55,558 bases of DNA from a virus. Location: positions 1-55,558 of the IMG/VR virus record IMGVR_UViG_3300037583_000002; one strand, written 5' to 3'. How positions within the stretch are numbered: the stretch's first letter is position 1; each line of letters opens with the position of its first letter. Below the pieces are notes generated by a model. The model did no database searches, had not been told where the DNA came from, and was given only the letters and a program-made list of their open reading frames with translations. Shown in pieces: positions 40,910 through 50,546 of this stretch. The position numbers and the translations under genes were made by a program.

Positions 40910-42957
40910 GCTGCTTCACCCAAGACGATAAGCTAGCGTTGAACGTCATTAAAAAGGCGTTCGACCTAGACATAATCGTGTTCCTTGATTGGGAGACCTT
41001 CTACAAGTCGAAGGCTAACAATGGTTCTAAGTCGTTCAGCTTAAAGTCGTTAACCTACCCTGAGTACATCTACGACCCACGCTTTCATGAAACTGGTTTA
41101 GGCTTAGTTATCGACTTAGACGATCACATTGAGTACGGCCATGGCGGTGCGTTCTACAATGCACAGATGCAGAAGTTGAAAGACGCACGCGCTGATGGTT
41201 TACGTATCGGCCTTGTCGCTCATAACACAGTATTTGACGGTGCGATTTGTAACTGGCGCTATGGGTTGAAGTTCGATTTTTACTTCGACACGATGTTAAT
41301 GCGTAAGTACCTAGCGGCGCATAGACCGAGCAGTCTAAATGCGTGTGCAAAGGACGAATGGCCTGATGACCCTGCCCTTCGTAAAGGTAACGACTTAGCG
41401 GACGTTGACGGTATCAAGTACGAGTACATTAGCGAGGAACAGCACGCGTCACTGGCTAAGTATTGTCGCCAAGACGTTAACCTAATGCGCCGTTTGTTCT
41501 TGGCTTACATACCGCGTATCGGTCTGGCGAACAGCACAGAGCTACGCGCCATGCACATCACCTTACGCGGGAACATTGAACCGCAGTTTGATATTCGCCA
41601 CGACTTGCTTGAGGAAGTTATCGAGGAAGAAAACATCAAAGATGGTGAGGCGGTTGTTGAGGCTATTCGTTTTTGTGCCGAGCATGACATATCGGGTATT
41701 ACACCTAAAACGTTCAGCTCGAACCCGCAATACGAGGAGCTACTAAGACACTTTGGCCTTCGCGTTCCTAAGAAGATTTCTAAGACGACAGGCCTGCTAA
41801 CCCCTGCCCTCGGTAAAGGCGACCCTGAGTACATTCGCCTACAGATAGACAACCCAGAGTACGCGCTGCTGTACAAAGCACGTGAGCGTATGAAGTCGAC
41901 TATCGCCAAGAGCCGTGCAGAGCGAATGATTAGCGTGTCATCCACCTTCCGCAAGCATGGGTTCACTGACGCATGTATGCCGTTTTTCCTTAATTACTAC
42001 GGTGCGGGACAGACAGGTCGTTGGTCGGGTGGGCAGAAGCTAAACCAGCAGAATAACACTCGTGGTGGTAAGCACCGCTTGTCGATGCTAGCGCCTGATG
42101 GCTACCAGATTGGCGTGTGTGACTTATCGAACATTGAGTTACGTGTGAACTTGTGGTTCTGCGGCCAAGAGGACTTGCTAGAAAACTTCCGTAATGACCC
42201 GAACTTCGACCTATACAGTGACATTGCGACGGACATATTCAGCTACAAGGTGACGAAGAAAACGCACCCTGACGAGCGTCAAATGGGTAAGGCTGCGGCA
42301 CTTGGCCTTGGCTTCTCAATGGGTTGGTTTGGTTTCCAGCAGTACCTTGCAAGTGGTCCGCTTGGCATGGAACCGATGTTCAAAGACGATGAGTTTTGTC
42401 GCAACGTAAAGAATGCGTATGACGTTAAGCACTACGCGATTAAGGCGATGTGGCACTTCTTGGCGAACACGGTCATGCCGGTGATTGTGAACGGTGGCGA
42501 GCTTCGCTTTGGGCCAAACGACTTATACATTGCACGAAAAGACCAAGTGGTTCTGCCGTCTGGTCGCGTTCTACAGTATAGCAACGCACGTTATAAGGGC
42601 GAAGAAACGCAGTCAGGTGTTTCGATGAAGGTGGTGTTTGACTCTGACAAGTACGACCGCTGGGGCAAACCTGTTCCTAAATACTTATGGCACGGCCTGC
42701 TTATCGAGAACATAGCACAGGCGACAGCACGTGACATTCTGGCCGAGCAGCTTGTGAACGTAGACCGAGAGCTAGATGAGAAGTATCTGGGCTGGGTGAT
42801 GGGTAGCGTTCACGATGAGCTACTTGCCGCTTTGAAGGAAGGCAGCGAGGACGAAGCGTTTGCAATCATGGAGCGCAACATGTCAAAAGCCCCTGAATGG
42901 GCTATCGGGCTACCGCTAGCGAATGAAGGCGGTTACGCCAAAGAATATTCTAAGTAA
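40906..42957 (+). CDS. Family A DNA polymerase with 3'-5' exonuclease
   Basis: This 683-residue replicative polymerase has a T7-like plan without a 5' nuclease domain. Exonuclease residues are Asp28 and Glu30 (LDWET), Asp111 (NTVFDG) and Asp190 (CRQDVN). Polymerase motif A is DLSNIELR (406-413), motif B is R458-QMG-K462-AAA-L466-GLG-F470, and motif C is VHDELLAAL near residue 630. The position equal to E. coli Pol I Phe762 is Leu466, a variant reported to be common in marine viruses and linked to temperate or slow replication. It should copy the phage genome together with the primase-helicase at 44858. A strong terminator follows. Confidence 0.95.
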   Translation: MSCFTQDDKLALNVIKKAFDLDIIVFLDWETFYKSKANNGSKSFSLKSLTYPEYIYDPRFHETGLGLVIDLDDHIEYGHGGAFYNAQMQKLKDARADGLRIGLVAHNTVFDGAICNWRYGLKFDFYFDTMLMRKYLAAHRPSSLNACAKDEWPDDPALRKGNDLADVDGIKYEYISEEQHASLAKYCRQDVNLMRRLFLAYIPRIGLANSTELRAMHITLRGNIEPQFDIRHDLLEEVIEEENIKDGEAVVEAIRFCAEHDISGITPKTFSSNPQYEELLRHFGLRVPKKISKTTGLLTPALGKGDPEYIRLQIDNPEYALLYKARERMKSTIAKSRAERMISVSSTFRKHGFTDACMPFFLNYYGAGQTGRWSGGQKLNQQNNTRGGKHRLSMLAPDGYQIGVCDLSNIELRVNLWFCGQEDLLENFRNDPNFDLYSDIATDIFSYKVTKKTHPDERQMGKAAALGLGFSMGWFGFQQYLASGPLGMEPMFKDDEFCRNVKNAYDVKHYAIKAMWHFLANTVMPVIVNGGELRFGPNDLYIARKDQVVLPSGRVLQYSNARYKGEETQSGVSMKVVFDSDKYDRWGKPVPKYLWHGLLIENIAQATARDILAEQLVNVDRELDEKYLGWVMGSVHDELLAALKEGSEDEAFAIMERNMSKAPEWAIGLPLANEGGYAKEYSK

Positions 42958-42972
42958 CGAACGTTCAAAAGC

Positions 42973-43011
42973 AAAGGGGACGGGTTTTGATATTTTCCTG
43001 TCCCCTTTTTT
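42973..43011 (+). terminator. Intrinsic terminator after DNA polymerase
   Basis: GGGGACGGG (42976-42984) pairs with CCTGTCCCC (42997-43005), with one G-U pair, and six T follow. It would limit transcription into the next gene, starting at 43039. Confidence 0.88.
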
Positions 43012-43038
43012 CACAAACAGATAACAGAGAGGCAGAAA

Positions 43039-43767
43039 ATGACAGTACAAGCCATAGCAGACAGCGCAACTAAGATACTTGAGGACATCGTAGCTGTTGC
43101 AGAAGCACACAACAAAACTGTAGACGAATTTAACGAAGCGGTTGACCACATTGAGGCGCTACAGGCACAGGTTGACGACATGCAGGCTGTCATTAACGAA
43201 AAGAATCGACTGCTTAACAAGCAGAGTGAAGTGATCGACAAAGCTATCGAGCACAAAGAAAAAGACCGCGCTGAGATTCAGCAGTTACGTGCTGAGCTAA
43301 AACTATTGCAGCGTCTTGACCCTAAACGCCTTGAGAAAGTGAACAAGACTCAGAAGGCGAAAATTGCTGAGCTTAAAGCTGACGTTGAAGCAGCTAGAAA
43401 GCAGAAAGTTGAGGCAATGAAGAAAGCGACTGAGCTGAGCCGTACGCTAAAAGCTGAGGGCTTTATGCCATTTTACCAAGACCCTGAAACGGGCAATAGC
43501 ATTCGCGTGATCCCACACATGTATGTGAGCAAAGACAATGAATACAACGGTGTGCCTGATACACCTGTCCTTGAGTTCCACCATAAAGCGCGTGGGATCA
43601 CACGACAAGGCGTACTGTTGAAAACAGGTGAAATCAATTGGGCCATGGCTCAAAACTCATCACCTACTGAAATAGATTCACAAATAGCGAAAGACCACAT
43701 TATGGACTACTGCAAGCGCAATAAAGTGGCGACCAAATTCATCAAAGACATTAAGAAGGCGGCATAA
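43039..43767 (+). CDS. Coiled-coil replication-module protein (242 aa)
   Basis: Residues 15-150 form a long coiled coil (e.g. VDHIEALQAQVDDMQAVINE, KAKIAELKADVEAARKQKVE). A beta-type C-terminal part (residues 150-240) follows, with FMPFYQDPETGNSIRVIPHM. No known family is recognised. It lies between polymerase and primase-helicase genes and may be a structural partner of the replication complex, an inference from position. Confidence 0.65.
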   Translation: MTVQAIADSATKILEDIVAVAEAHNKTVDEFNEAVDHIEALQAQVDDMQAVINEKNRLLNKQSEVIDKAIEHKEKDRAEIQQLRAELKLLQRLDPKRLEKVNKTQKAKIAELKADVEAARKQKVEAMKKATELSRTLKAEGFMPFYQDPETGNSIRVIPHMYVSKDNEYNGVPDTPVLEFHHKARGITRQGVLLKTGEINWAMAQNSSPTEIDSQIAKDHIMDYCKRNKVATKFIKDIKKAA

Positions 43768-43769
43768 CA

Positions 43770-44129
43770 ATGGCTAAACCAAATAACTTTGCGACAACTA
43801 AACCTACGGTAGTGCTACTAGTGCTGCCTGACGATGAGCCTAAAGTGCTTAAAGACGACAACAACGAAGTCATGGTGTTCCCTAACCTACGTAAAGCGCA
43901 GAAGCACGTAGCGAATAAGGTTGAGCCTGAGTTCCACCCTTTTATTGAGTATGCCAACGAAACGCCTGTTATGGGTGCTGGCGACCGAGAGGAGACGAAT
44001 AATCGCCGCTGTTTGAAGTGCAACGAGTTCCTACGCCCTAGCTACCGCCAAACTAAGTCAGTAATGCCTGACGGTTCAGAGCTGGCCGTTACTGAGCTAG
44101 ATTGCCCGAAATGTGACTTAGGTGAGTAG
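43770..44129 (+). CDS. Small zinc-finger protein (119 aa)
   Basis: The C-terminal third carries two CxxC pairs (Cys81/Cys84 and Cys112/Cys115) spaced as in a zinc ribbon. The N-terminal part is a short alpha/beta domain (TVVLLVLPDDEPKV). It starts two bases after the preceding stop and ends two bases before the next start, so it is part of one tight operon. It may bind nucleic acid or act as a partner of the replication proteins. Confidence 0.6.
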   Translation: MAKPNNFATTKPTVVLLVLPDDEPKVLKDDNNEVMVFPNLRKAQKHVANKVEPEFHPFIEYANETPVMGAGDREETNNRRCLKCNEFLRPSYRQTKSVMPDGSELAVTELDCPKCDLGE

Positions 44130-44131
44130 CT

Positions 44132-44521
44132 ATGAATAACCATCAAGAGTTTACGAGTGTAACGGCAGACGGTTTACCCTTCATTGGCGTGACGAACCCG
44201 ACACTTTACGAAGGTTTTGACCCTAAACTAACGCCATCCGACCTTGTTGAGTACGCTGGCCTTATCCCGCAGTTACTTTGTAATGGTGATGAGCACAGTA
44301 CATTCAAGCAGAACGTAGATGACAACTACGTTTACGGCCACCAATGGGGGACGCGAGCAACAATTGACGACGATGGTATGTATCACTACCCAGAAGATGA
44401 GCCTCTAGCCCCTATTCTAATGATACTAAACCCACGTACAGGGCAGCGAGCCTTTGTCTATCCTTACGCTCTAGTCGCCATTCAAGACGAAGGTAAATGG
44501 ATTACGACTCGGCTGGACTAA
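44132..44521 (+). CDS. Hypothetical early protein (129 aa)
   Basis: The 129-residue protein is acidic, with beta-type pattern and many aromatic residues (YHYPEDEPLAPILMILNPR). I do not recognise the family and see no catalytic motif. Start and stop sit tightly against the zinc-finger gene upstream. It ends the operon before the gap with operator copy 11. Confidence 0.6.
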   Translation: MNNHQEFTSVTADGLPFIGVTNPTLYEGFDPKLTPSDLVEYAGLIPQLLCNGDEHSTFKQNVDDNYVYGHQWGTRATIDDDGMYHYPEDEPLAPILMILNPRTGQRAFVYPYALVAIQDEGKWITTRLD

Positions 44522-44648
44522 CTATTAGAATGCAGCGGAGTTAAAGTTTTAGCAGTGTAGCTACTAAAAATAGATTTTATATTGCTGATTATTATTAGTA
44601 ACACTGTTAAAATTCGCAACCTGTTTACTAATAATTAATTTTAACGAG
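44522..44648. promoter_or_regulatory. Intergenic region with operator copy 11
   Basis: ATT-AGTAACACT-GTT at 44594-44608 has an exact core. A longer-spaced relative (AGCAGTGTAGCTACTAA, 44551-44567) precedes it, and a half-site (ACTAAT, 44627-44632) follows. A promoter (TTAAAA-N17-AATAAT, about 44607-44634) for the primase-helicase operon is possible but weaker than those at 38309 and 50988. Confidence 0.6.
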
Positions 44649-44852
44649 ATGCCTGATTACATAGACAAATCAGTTGAGCAGCAGGAGTTAATGCTTGCTG
44701 TTCAGCTTGCAAATGCGAAGGTCAATACCCCTCGCCTGACACCTAAAGAAGCCTGTTACAACTGTGACGAACCGCTGGTGCATGAGCCTGACCGGTTGTT
44801 CTGTGACAAAGATTGTGCAGACGATTTCGAAAAATACCCAAGGGAGGCATAA
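44649..44852 (+). CDS. Small zinc-ribbon protein (TraR/DksA- or DUF2116-like)
   Basis: The 67-residue protein begins with a helix (YIDKSVEQQELMLAVQLANA) and has CYNCDEPL (Cys36, Cys39) and FCDKDCADDFEK (Cys52, Cys56), a four-Cys zinc ribbon. TraR/DksA-type small proteins share this plan and can bind host RNA polymerase, while DUF2116 proteins have the C-terminal part only. The coiled-coil tip residues of true DksA cannot be seen, so effect on transcription is only a possibility. It is the first gene of the primase-helicase operon. Confidence 0.65.
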   Translation: MPDYIDKSVEQQELMLAVQLANAKVNTPRLTPKEACYNCDEPLVHEPDRLFCDKDCADDFEKYPREA

Positions 44853-44857
44853 AGACA

Positions 44858-47515
44858 ATGAAACTACACTTTGTTTCCGCGCACAGCAAAATAGGCCCGA
44901 TGCGTAAAACGATTGGCCTAGCGGATGGTAGCTCACGCTCGTACCCGCTTGCTGCAAAATTAACGTCGTACGAAGCAGAGTTGAACGTAGAGGAAGAAGG
45001 CTTAGCAGGCTACCGAGAGTTGCTATTAGAGAACGCCCGATATGGTCGTGCGCTTTACAAAGGTTTGTTCATTCGCCCTTTAGCACATGAATCGCGTCGG
45101 AACATGACCGACCAAGACGCTCGCACCGAGTTTATGGTGCTGGACGTTGACGGTTTGAAGTTAGAAGGTGAACTGAAAGACCGCTACCGCTCGTCAGATG
45201 TTAAGCAGGTTGCCGAGTCGGTGATAGAAATGTTGCCTACCGCGCTGCATGACGTTTCTTACGTAGCTATGGCCTCAAGCTCATTTGGTCTGAACCAAGA
45301 TGAAGTGTCGGTTCACATACACTTTTTACTTGAAAATTCAGTGTCGCCCCGTGCGTTAAAAGAGTGGCTAACGTCGCTGAACTACTCACAGTCTGACATT
45401 TATAACAGGTTGAAGCTCACAAAAACAAAGACACGTTTAAAGAGTGTTATTGACCCCTGTCTAGCAGAGCCTGCCCGTCTAATTTATATCGCCCCACCTA
45501 GTTTTGGTCCTAAGCGCACTAATCCGTTTATCAACGATGACGAGCGTTTTGTGCTGGTTAAAAAAGGTAAAGAGTTGCTTAACCTTGACCCTTTACTTGA
45601 GGCCGTTCACGACAAGATGGATGCGATCAACCAGATACGTGATACCAAGATTAAGGAGTTGCAACAAGAAGCGGGAATTGTACGACACAAGCCGAAGTTT
45701 ACGCGCATAAACGTCGATGGCCGTCCGATGAATGTTATGGCTAACCCGCCGACTGTTCGTATGGAGTTTGCGTACGAGGACGACGAGTTTGTTCGCTATA
45801 ACGTAGGCGGTAGTAAGAACAATGCATATTGGGTTGCTCGCTCTAACCCCGAGGTTGTGCGTTGTTTCATACCTGACGAGCCAGCTTTCTTGTTTAAAAG
45901 CGCCGACGCGGAGGCATACGCCAAACATATTGAGAGATATGGTGAAGCGTACGAGGAAGTGAAGGACGACGAAGGTATCGTTCGCAAGGTTCAACGTTCG
46001 ATGTTTATTGACCAGACATCTGACATGTATATGACGATGGAGTACGACAAAGAGAACGACGAAGTAGTTGAACTCAAAGAGCGTAAGAACGCGCAAATTG
46101 CTGCGGAGTGGTTAAAGCATTACGGCCAACTTGTTCCTGACCCTGTTCCTGCTATCCATGTGACCTTGGACCCGAACCGAGGTGAGACACGTTACGCGAT
46201 AGGTGACAAGGACTACATAAACCGTTTCAAGCCATCGGTTTACATGCGCGACAAAACAACGCATGACTACCCTGAGACCCTAACATATGGCAACGCTTGG
46301 ATGCTGCACTACGACTGCCCTGTCATTAGTGAAATCATCTTAAATATGTTGGGTGATGATATGGACTGCTTCGAGCATTTCATTAACTGGCTCGCGTTCA
46401 TCATACAGAAACGAGACAAGACACAGACCGCTTGGCTTGTGCATGGTACAGAGGGTACGGGTAAAGGCTTACTGTTTAAGTCAGTTTTACGCCCATTAAT
46501 CGGCCAGCAGTACGTGGCACAGAACACGCTGCAAGGGATAGCCGACGACCAGTTTAACGGCTGGATGGAAGATTTAATGTTGTTGATGGTTGACGAGTTC
46601 AACATGCGCGGGGCGGCGAGCTTAACAAAAGCAGCGTCACTGTTAAAAACGCGTATTACCGAGCCAACCATGATGCTTCGTAAGATGCAGCAACAACAGC
46701 GAGAGGTTGTTCAACGCCTGAATTTCATCTTCGCGACAAACGACTTGGACGCAATGCCTGTAACCGATAAACGACGCTACAACATTGCACCGAGGCAGCA
46801 GAGAAACCTTGAGGCGCGGCTTGAGTATATCAAATCGCACCGTGAGCATACGGACGAGTTAATTAAGGGCGAGCTACACGCATTTGCCACTTACCTTCGC
46901 TCATTCAAGGTAGACACCCACCAATCTGGTTCAATCATCATGAACCAAGCACGAATCGACACGCAGAAAGCAGGTATGAGCGCATCTGATAGCTTCTTTA
47001 CCGCGCTACGTGACGGTGATTTTGGTGCGTTCATCGGTATTCTTGATAAGTCGACAGCCAACCTTGAGCCTAAAGAGTTTGCACAGTTGACGCGTGTTAA
47101 GACATTCCTGACGGCCAACTTAGAGCACGTGAATACAGGTAAAGCATGTTACTTGCTGCCCGATGATTTACGCATGCTTTATAGCTATCTGGCGGGCAAG
47201 GAAATATCTGAAAACGCCCTATCGCGAATGCTATCTACGCACGATGTTGAGAAGAAACGTAAGTCTCGCCCTGTAGGTGCTAGAGCGCCCCTACCGTCGC
47301 GTCCGCGATGTGTTGAAGTGTTCTGGAACTACAACGACGAGGAAGTGCTTGAGGCTATTAAAGATGCCAACAGCACCCTGCCAAGCAACGTTTCATCAAT
47401 CGACCCAGAAAAAAGAACCAGCGAGGACTTCGAGCGAGCTATGGCTGAGGCCAGAGCTGAGCTAGAAAAATCCGTTGAACCCGAAATATACTCAAATAAT
47501 GGATACGACCTATGA
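44858..47515 (+). CDS. Primase-helicase (AEP-like primase fused to D5-type helicase, DUF5906)
   Basis: This 885-residue protein should prime and unwind DNA for the family A polymerase. The N-terminal part looks like an archaeo-eukaryotic-type primase: VLDVDG (Asp96, Asp98) and HIHF (His153, His155). The C-terminal half is an AAA+ superfamily 3-type helicase: Walker A GTEGTGKG (530-537), Walker B LLMVDE (575-580), sensor FATNDLDAMP (625-634) and basic KRR (638-640) as a likely arginine finger. I take the ATG at 44858, preceded by GGGAGG, rather than the longer frame. It overlaps the glutaredoxin start by four bases. Confidence 0.88.
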   Translation: MKLHFVSAHSKIGPMRKTIGLADGSSRSYPLAAKLTSYEAELNVEEEGLAGYRELLLENARYGRALYKGLFIRPLAHESRRNMTDQDARTEFMVLDVDGLKLEGELKDRYRSSDVKQVAESVIEMLPTALHDVSYVAMASSSFGLNQDEVSVHIHFLLENSVSPRALKEWLTSLNYSQSDIYNRLKLTKTKTRLKSVIDPCLAEPARLIYIAPPSFGPKRTNPFINDDERFVLVKKGKELLNLDPLLEAVHDKMDAINQIRDTKIKELQQEAGIVRHKPKFTRINVDGRPMNVMANPPTVRMEFAYEDDEFVRYNVGGSKNNAYWVARSNPEVVRCFIPDEPAFLFKSADAEAYAKHIERYGEAYEEVKDDEGIVRKVQRSMFIDQTSDMYMTMEYDKENDEVVELKERKNAQIAAEWLKHYGQLVPDPVPAIHVTLDPNRGETRYAIGDKDYINRFKPSVYMRDKTTHDYPETLTYGNAWMLHYDCPVISEIILNMLGDDMDCFEHFINWLAFIIQKRDKTQTAWLVHGTEGTGKGLLFKSVLRPLIGQQYVAQNTLQGIADDQFNGWMEDLMLLMVDEFNMRGAASLTKAASLLKTRITEPTMMLRKMQQQQREVVQRLNFIFATNDLDAMPVTDKRRYNIAPRQQRNLEARLEYIKSHREHTDELIKGELHAFATYLRSFKVDTHQSGSIIMNQARIDTQKAGMSASDSFFTALRDGDFGAFIGILDKSTANLEPKEFAQLTRVKTFLTANLEHVNTGKACYLLPDDLRMLYSYLAGKEISENALSRMLSTHDVEKKRKSRPVGARAPLPSRPRCVEVFWNYNDEEVLEAIKDANSTLPSNVSSIDPEKRTSEDFERAMAEARAELEKSVEPEIYSNNGYDL

Positions 47516-47733
47516 AAAAGCCAATCCTATACACCGCCCGAGGATGTAAATTCTGCCCTGACGTTAAATCATATGCTGAGTTAGCTGGCGTAGAACTTGA
47601 TGTTGTTCGCCTTTCGGAAAGTAATCCACATGGCCTCCGCTCAGCGCCAGCGATTGAGCATAATGGTGAGATTTACATAGGGATAGACGATTGTGCGGCG
47701 TTCATTCGCCGCTTTGCGAAGGAGGCCGCGTAA
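47512..47733 (+). CDS. Glutaredoxin/NrdH-like protein
   Basis: The 73-residue thioredoxin-fold protein has the active-site pair Cys12-Lys-Phe-Cys15 near its N-terminus and a GLRSAP stretch (residues 42-47) in place of the usual TVP cis-proline loop (Pro47). It may serve ribonucleotide reductase of the host or keep phage enzymes reduced; no phage reductase is in the window. It is coupled to both neighbours (ATGA at its start; TAATG at its end). Confidence 0.8.
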   Translation: MKKPILYTARGCKFCPDVKSYAELAGVELDVVRLSESNPHGLRSAPAIEHNGEIYIGIDDCAAFIRRFAKEAA

Positions 47734-48767
47734 TGGACTTTGCTGCCAAACTTAAGGCCAAGGCCGCTGAGTCTGGTCAACAAACAATTCAAGGCAAAAG
47801 CAGTACGCCCAAGCCTTCGGACGCTGTGAAAGCTGATAGCAAGGAGGGTCTAGCAGCAATGCTAGGCGCTCGTGCTAAAGAAACAAAACAAAAAGCGGTA
47901 ATCACGCAAGCATCAAAAAACAACAAGATTAAAAAAGCGGGAGATTTGAATGCTCTATCGGATGCACTTAAACAAGCGAAGCAAACGCGAGAAGATGAAC
48001 GCGGCGCAATGGTCGTCGACTTCCCAACAGCAGCTGTCAAAGCCTGGTCATTCTCAACGCTCAAGAAGTTCGAAAACTGTCAATGGGCAGTCAAACTAGG
48101 CAAAGTAGACAAAATCCCTGTTGAGTCTGGTGAGGCCGCACAACGCGGAACAGTCATTCACGACGGCTGCGAGGCATGGGTTCGTGGTGACGTAGAAGAA
48201 TTGCCAGCGGACAACCGCACCAAATTCGACCAATTCTCAGCGGACTTCTCTAGTCTGCGTGAGGACTACCGTGAAGGTAAAATCACGATGGAAGAAAATT
48301 GGGGTATCCGCAAAGATTGGTCGCCGTGCGATTGGGATGACGACGAGCTATGGGGCCGTGCGAAACTTGACGTGTTTATCCGTGAGAATGAAAACTCTTG
48401 CCGCATCATTGACTATAAAACAGGTCAGAAGTTTGGCAACGAAATGAAACACGCTGACCAAGGGCTAAGCTACGCGCTGCACACGATGTACCGATTCCCT
48501 GAGATTGACGTGTTTAAGGTCGAGTTTTGGTATTTAGACGACGGCACCAAGATGGTTCGCACGTTCAACCGTCGTCAGCTGGGCATGTTATTACTTCGCT
48601 ACCATAACCGTGCCAAGAAACTAACAACGACCAAAGACTTCATACCTACAGCTAACGCGCATACGTGCCGTTTCTGTGAGTACGGCTGCAACACTAACCG
48701 TGATGGTAAAGCATACGGTAACGGCGCATGTGGTTTTGACCACTATCGAGGTTTAGATGTTGCATAA
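47733..48767 (+). CDS. RecB/Cas4-like PD-(D/E)XK nuclease with Fe-S cluster motif
   Basis: The 344-residue protein has a disordered Lys-rich N-terminus (1-100) and a PDDEXK_1-type nuclease: SFSTLKKFENC (107-116), His143, Asp213 (RAKLDVF), Asp227-Tyr-Lys229 (IIDYKTG) and a QxxxY-type helix (DQGLSYALHTMY). Cys116 with Cys312, Cys315 and Cys319 has the spacing of the 4Fe-4S cluster in Cas4/AddB nucleases. It probably trims DNA ends in recombination-dependent replication along with the helicase downstream. The ATG at 47733 (GGAGG upstream) is preferred. Confidence 0.88.
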   Translation: MDFAAKLKAKAAESGQQTIQGKSSTPKPSDAVKADSKEGLAAMLGARAKETKQKAVITQASKNNKIKKAGDLNALSDALKQAKQTREDERGAMVVDFPTAAVKAWSFSTLKKFENCQWAVKLGKVDKIPVESGEAAQRGTVIHDGCEAWVRGDVEELPADNRTKFDQFSADFSSLREDYREGKITMEENWGIRKDWSPCDWDDDELWGRAKLDVFIRENENSCRIIDYKTGQKFGNEMKHADQGLSYALHTMYRFPEIDVFKVEFWYLDDGTKMVRTFNRRQLGMLLLRYHNRAKKLTTTKDFIPTANAHTCRFCEYGCNTNRDGKAYGNGACGFDHYRGLDVA

Positions 48768-50142
48768 AAAAGAGAAACCGACATTTAAGCCGTTCGCCCA
48801 CCAAGAGGCATTTGCTAACTTGTGGGGTGATAAAGAGCGCGTGTTGAACTTCGATGGATGCGGGACGGGCAAAACGCTCGCCTGCATTCATGCAGTGAAA
48901 ACGTACTGGCCTGATGCGCGTGTTCTTGTACTCGCGCCACTATCCATTTTAACGCCAGCGTGGGCTAAAGACCTACGTTTCGGCTGGCCCGAAGCAACCT
49001 ACGCTATCGCTGCGGGTACTGCCGCCAAAAAACGTAAAGCCTTCGAAGGTAATGCCCAATGGGTAATCACGAACCACGACACGGTTAAGATGATAGACAA
49101 CGAGGGCTACGCGCCTAAATTCGATGTCCTCATTGTTGACGAGGGTGACGCCTTCCGAAACAGAACGTCCATGCGTTCCAAGTCAATTAACCGTATAGCA
49201 GGTGACATTGAGAAAATGGCACTTATGACGGGTACACCCTCCCCTAACACCATTCTCGACATTTGGCACTTAGCGTTCCTCATAGACCGAGGTGAGCGCC
49301 TTGGCAAAAACTTCTTTGGCTTTCGTCAACAAGTATGTGATCCACAAGTCATTGCGGGTGCGCCAATTGGGGCAACGAAATGGGTTGATAAAGCCGGTGC
49401 AGCAGACCATGTGACACTGATGCTATCTGACATTACTTCCCGTGTTGCGCTTGATGACGTTCAAGAGTTGCCAGAGACCATTTACCGAGAGGTAACGGTT
49501 GAGCTACCTAAGAAGATACGCCGTGACTACGAGTTCCTTAAACGTGAGTCAGTATTGGCGTTGGAGAGCGGCGAAATGCTGAATGCCGTCCACGCGGGTT
49601 CACGTATGCAGAAGCTACTGCAAACGCTGTCGGGTGGCGTGTACAACGAAGATGGATCAGTCATTAACGTACACAAAGAACGTTATGAGCTGGTGCTTGA
49701 TTTGGTTGAAGAGACAGACCACGCGCTTGTTGCGTTCAACTGGACACATCAGCGTGACGGCCTAATAGCCGAGGCCAAAAAACGAAAGATGACTTACGCG
49801 GTAATAGATGGTGACACGCCATCATTGGAGCGTAACCGAATCGTTCATCAATTTCAGCAGGGCAACATTCAAGTGATTTTCGCTCACCCACAATCAGCGG
49901 GGCACGGTTTGACATTGACTATGGCGAATCGTGTTATTTGGGCAAGCCCTACTTATCGTGCCGACCTATACGAGCAGTTTAACCACCGTATCGTACGAAC
50001 AGGCCAAAAACGTAAGACCGAGATTATTCATATTGCGGCTGAGGAAACGGTAGAAGAAGAAGTCTACCAGAAGATGCTCAACAAGCAGATGAACATGATT
50101 GACTTACTAAACACTATCGCAGGACTGTCGCAAGCAGCCTAA
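48757..50142 (+). CDS. SNF2-type DNA helicase/translocase
   Basis: The 461-residue superfamily 2 enzyme has Walker A GCGTGKT (34-40), APLSIL (motif Ia), DEGD (128-131, motif II), MTGTPSPN (157-164, motif III) and a C-terminal motif VI around HRIVRTGQKRKT. This is the short, insert-free form common in phages. It likely moves along double-stranded DNA for replication, recombination or fork repair. It overlaps the nuclease gene by 11 bases, supporting a joint role. Confidence 0.92.
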   Translation: MLHKKEKPTFKPFAHQEAFANLWGDKERVLNFDGCGTGKTLACIHAVKTYWPDARVLVLAPLSILTPAWAKDLRFGWPEATYAIAAGTAAKKRKAFEGNAQWVITNHDTVKMIDNEGYAPKFDVLIVDEGDAFRNRTSMRSKSINRIAGDIEKMALMTGTPSPNTILDIWHLAFLIDRGERLGKNFFGFRQQVCDPQVIAGAPIGATKWVDKAGAADHVTLMLSDITSRVALDDVQELPETIYREVTVELPKKIRRDYEFLKRESVLALESGEMLNAVHAGSRMQKLLQTLSGGVYNEDGSVINVHKERYELVLDLVEETDHALVAFNWTHQRDGLIAEAKKRKMTYAVIDGDTPSLERNRIVHQFQQGNIQVIFAHPQSAGHGLTLTMANRVIWASPTYRADLYEQFNHRIVRTGQKRKTEIIHIAAEETVEEEVYQKMLNKQMNMIDLLNTIAGLSQAA

Positions 50143-50173
50143 CCACAACTTTTACATTATAGAGAGAACCATT

Positions 50174-50545
50174 ATGAGCAACTTACCTTTAAACAAATTC
50201 CAAATCACAGCAGCAGACTTTGACCTTGAAGCGTTCAACGAGGCCGTAAAAGACGTTCGCCACACGCGCAAGCAAGTTGTTGAGTTCGGTAGCGACTTCG
50301 AAGAAACACGCGAGAAGTTAGTTGAAGCTGAAGAAGGTTTAAAAAGCGCTATGGCCGACTTGAACCTTGACGAGATAACGAAGCTAACCGCCGAGTGCAA
50401 ACGACTAAAAGCCAAGTTGCAAACTACGCCAGTAACCAAAGTGCAAGCATTCGACGAAGCGATGGACAAGTTACACGCTTTCTTCGAGGCTGGTTGCCGT
50501 GTCCCAAAGGAATTAGCTGAAAACACAGAACAAGAGGCAGCATAA
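50174..50545 (+). CDS. Coiled-coil early protein (123 aa)
   Basis: A 123-residue acidic, helical protein with a probable coiled coil (residues 20-90, FEETREKLVEAEEGLKSAMA and on). It is not recognised. A GAGAG site lies before the ATG and the next gene starts one base after its stop. It belongs to the recombination/replication operon and may be a structural partner protein. Confidence 0.6.
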   Translation: MSNLPLNKFQITAADFDLEAFNEAVKDVRHTRKQVVEFGSDFEETREKLVEAEEGLKSAMADLNLDEITKLTAECKRLKAKLQTTPVTKVQAFDEAMDKLHAFFEAGCRVPKELAENTEQEAA

Positions 50546-50546
50546 A

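Noticed and set aside
44551-44567. AGCAGTGTAGCTACTAA as a further full operator
   Set aside because: The half-sites are six bases apart instead of three; kept only as a possible relative.
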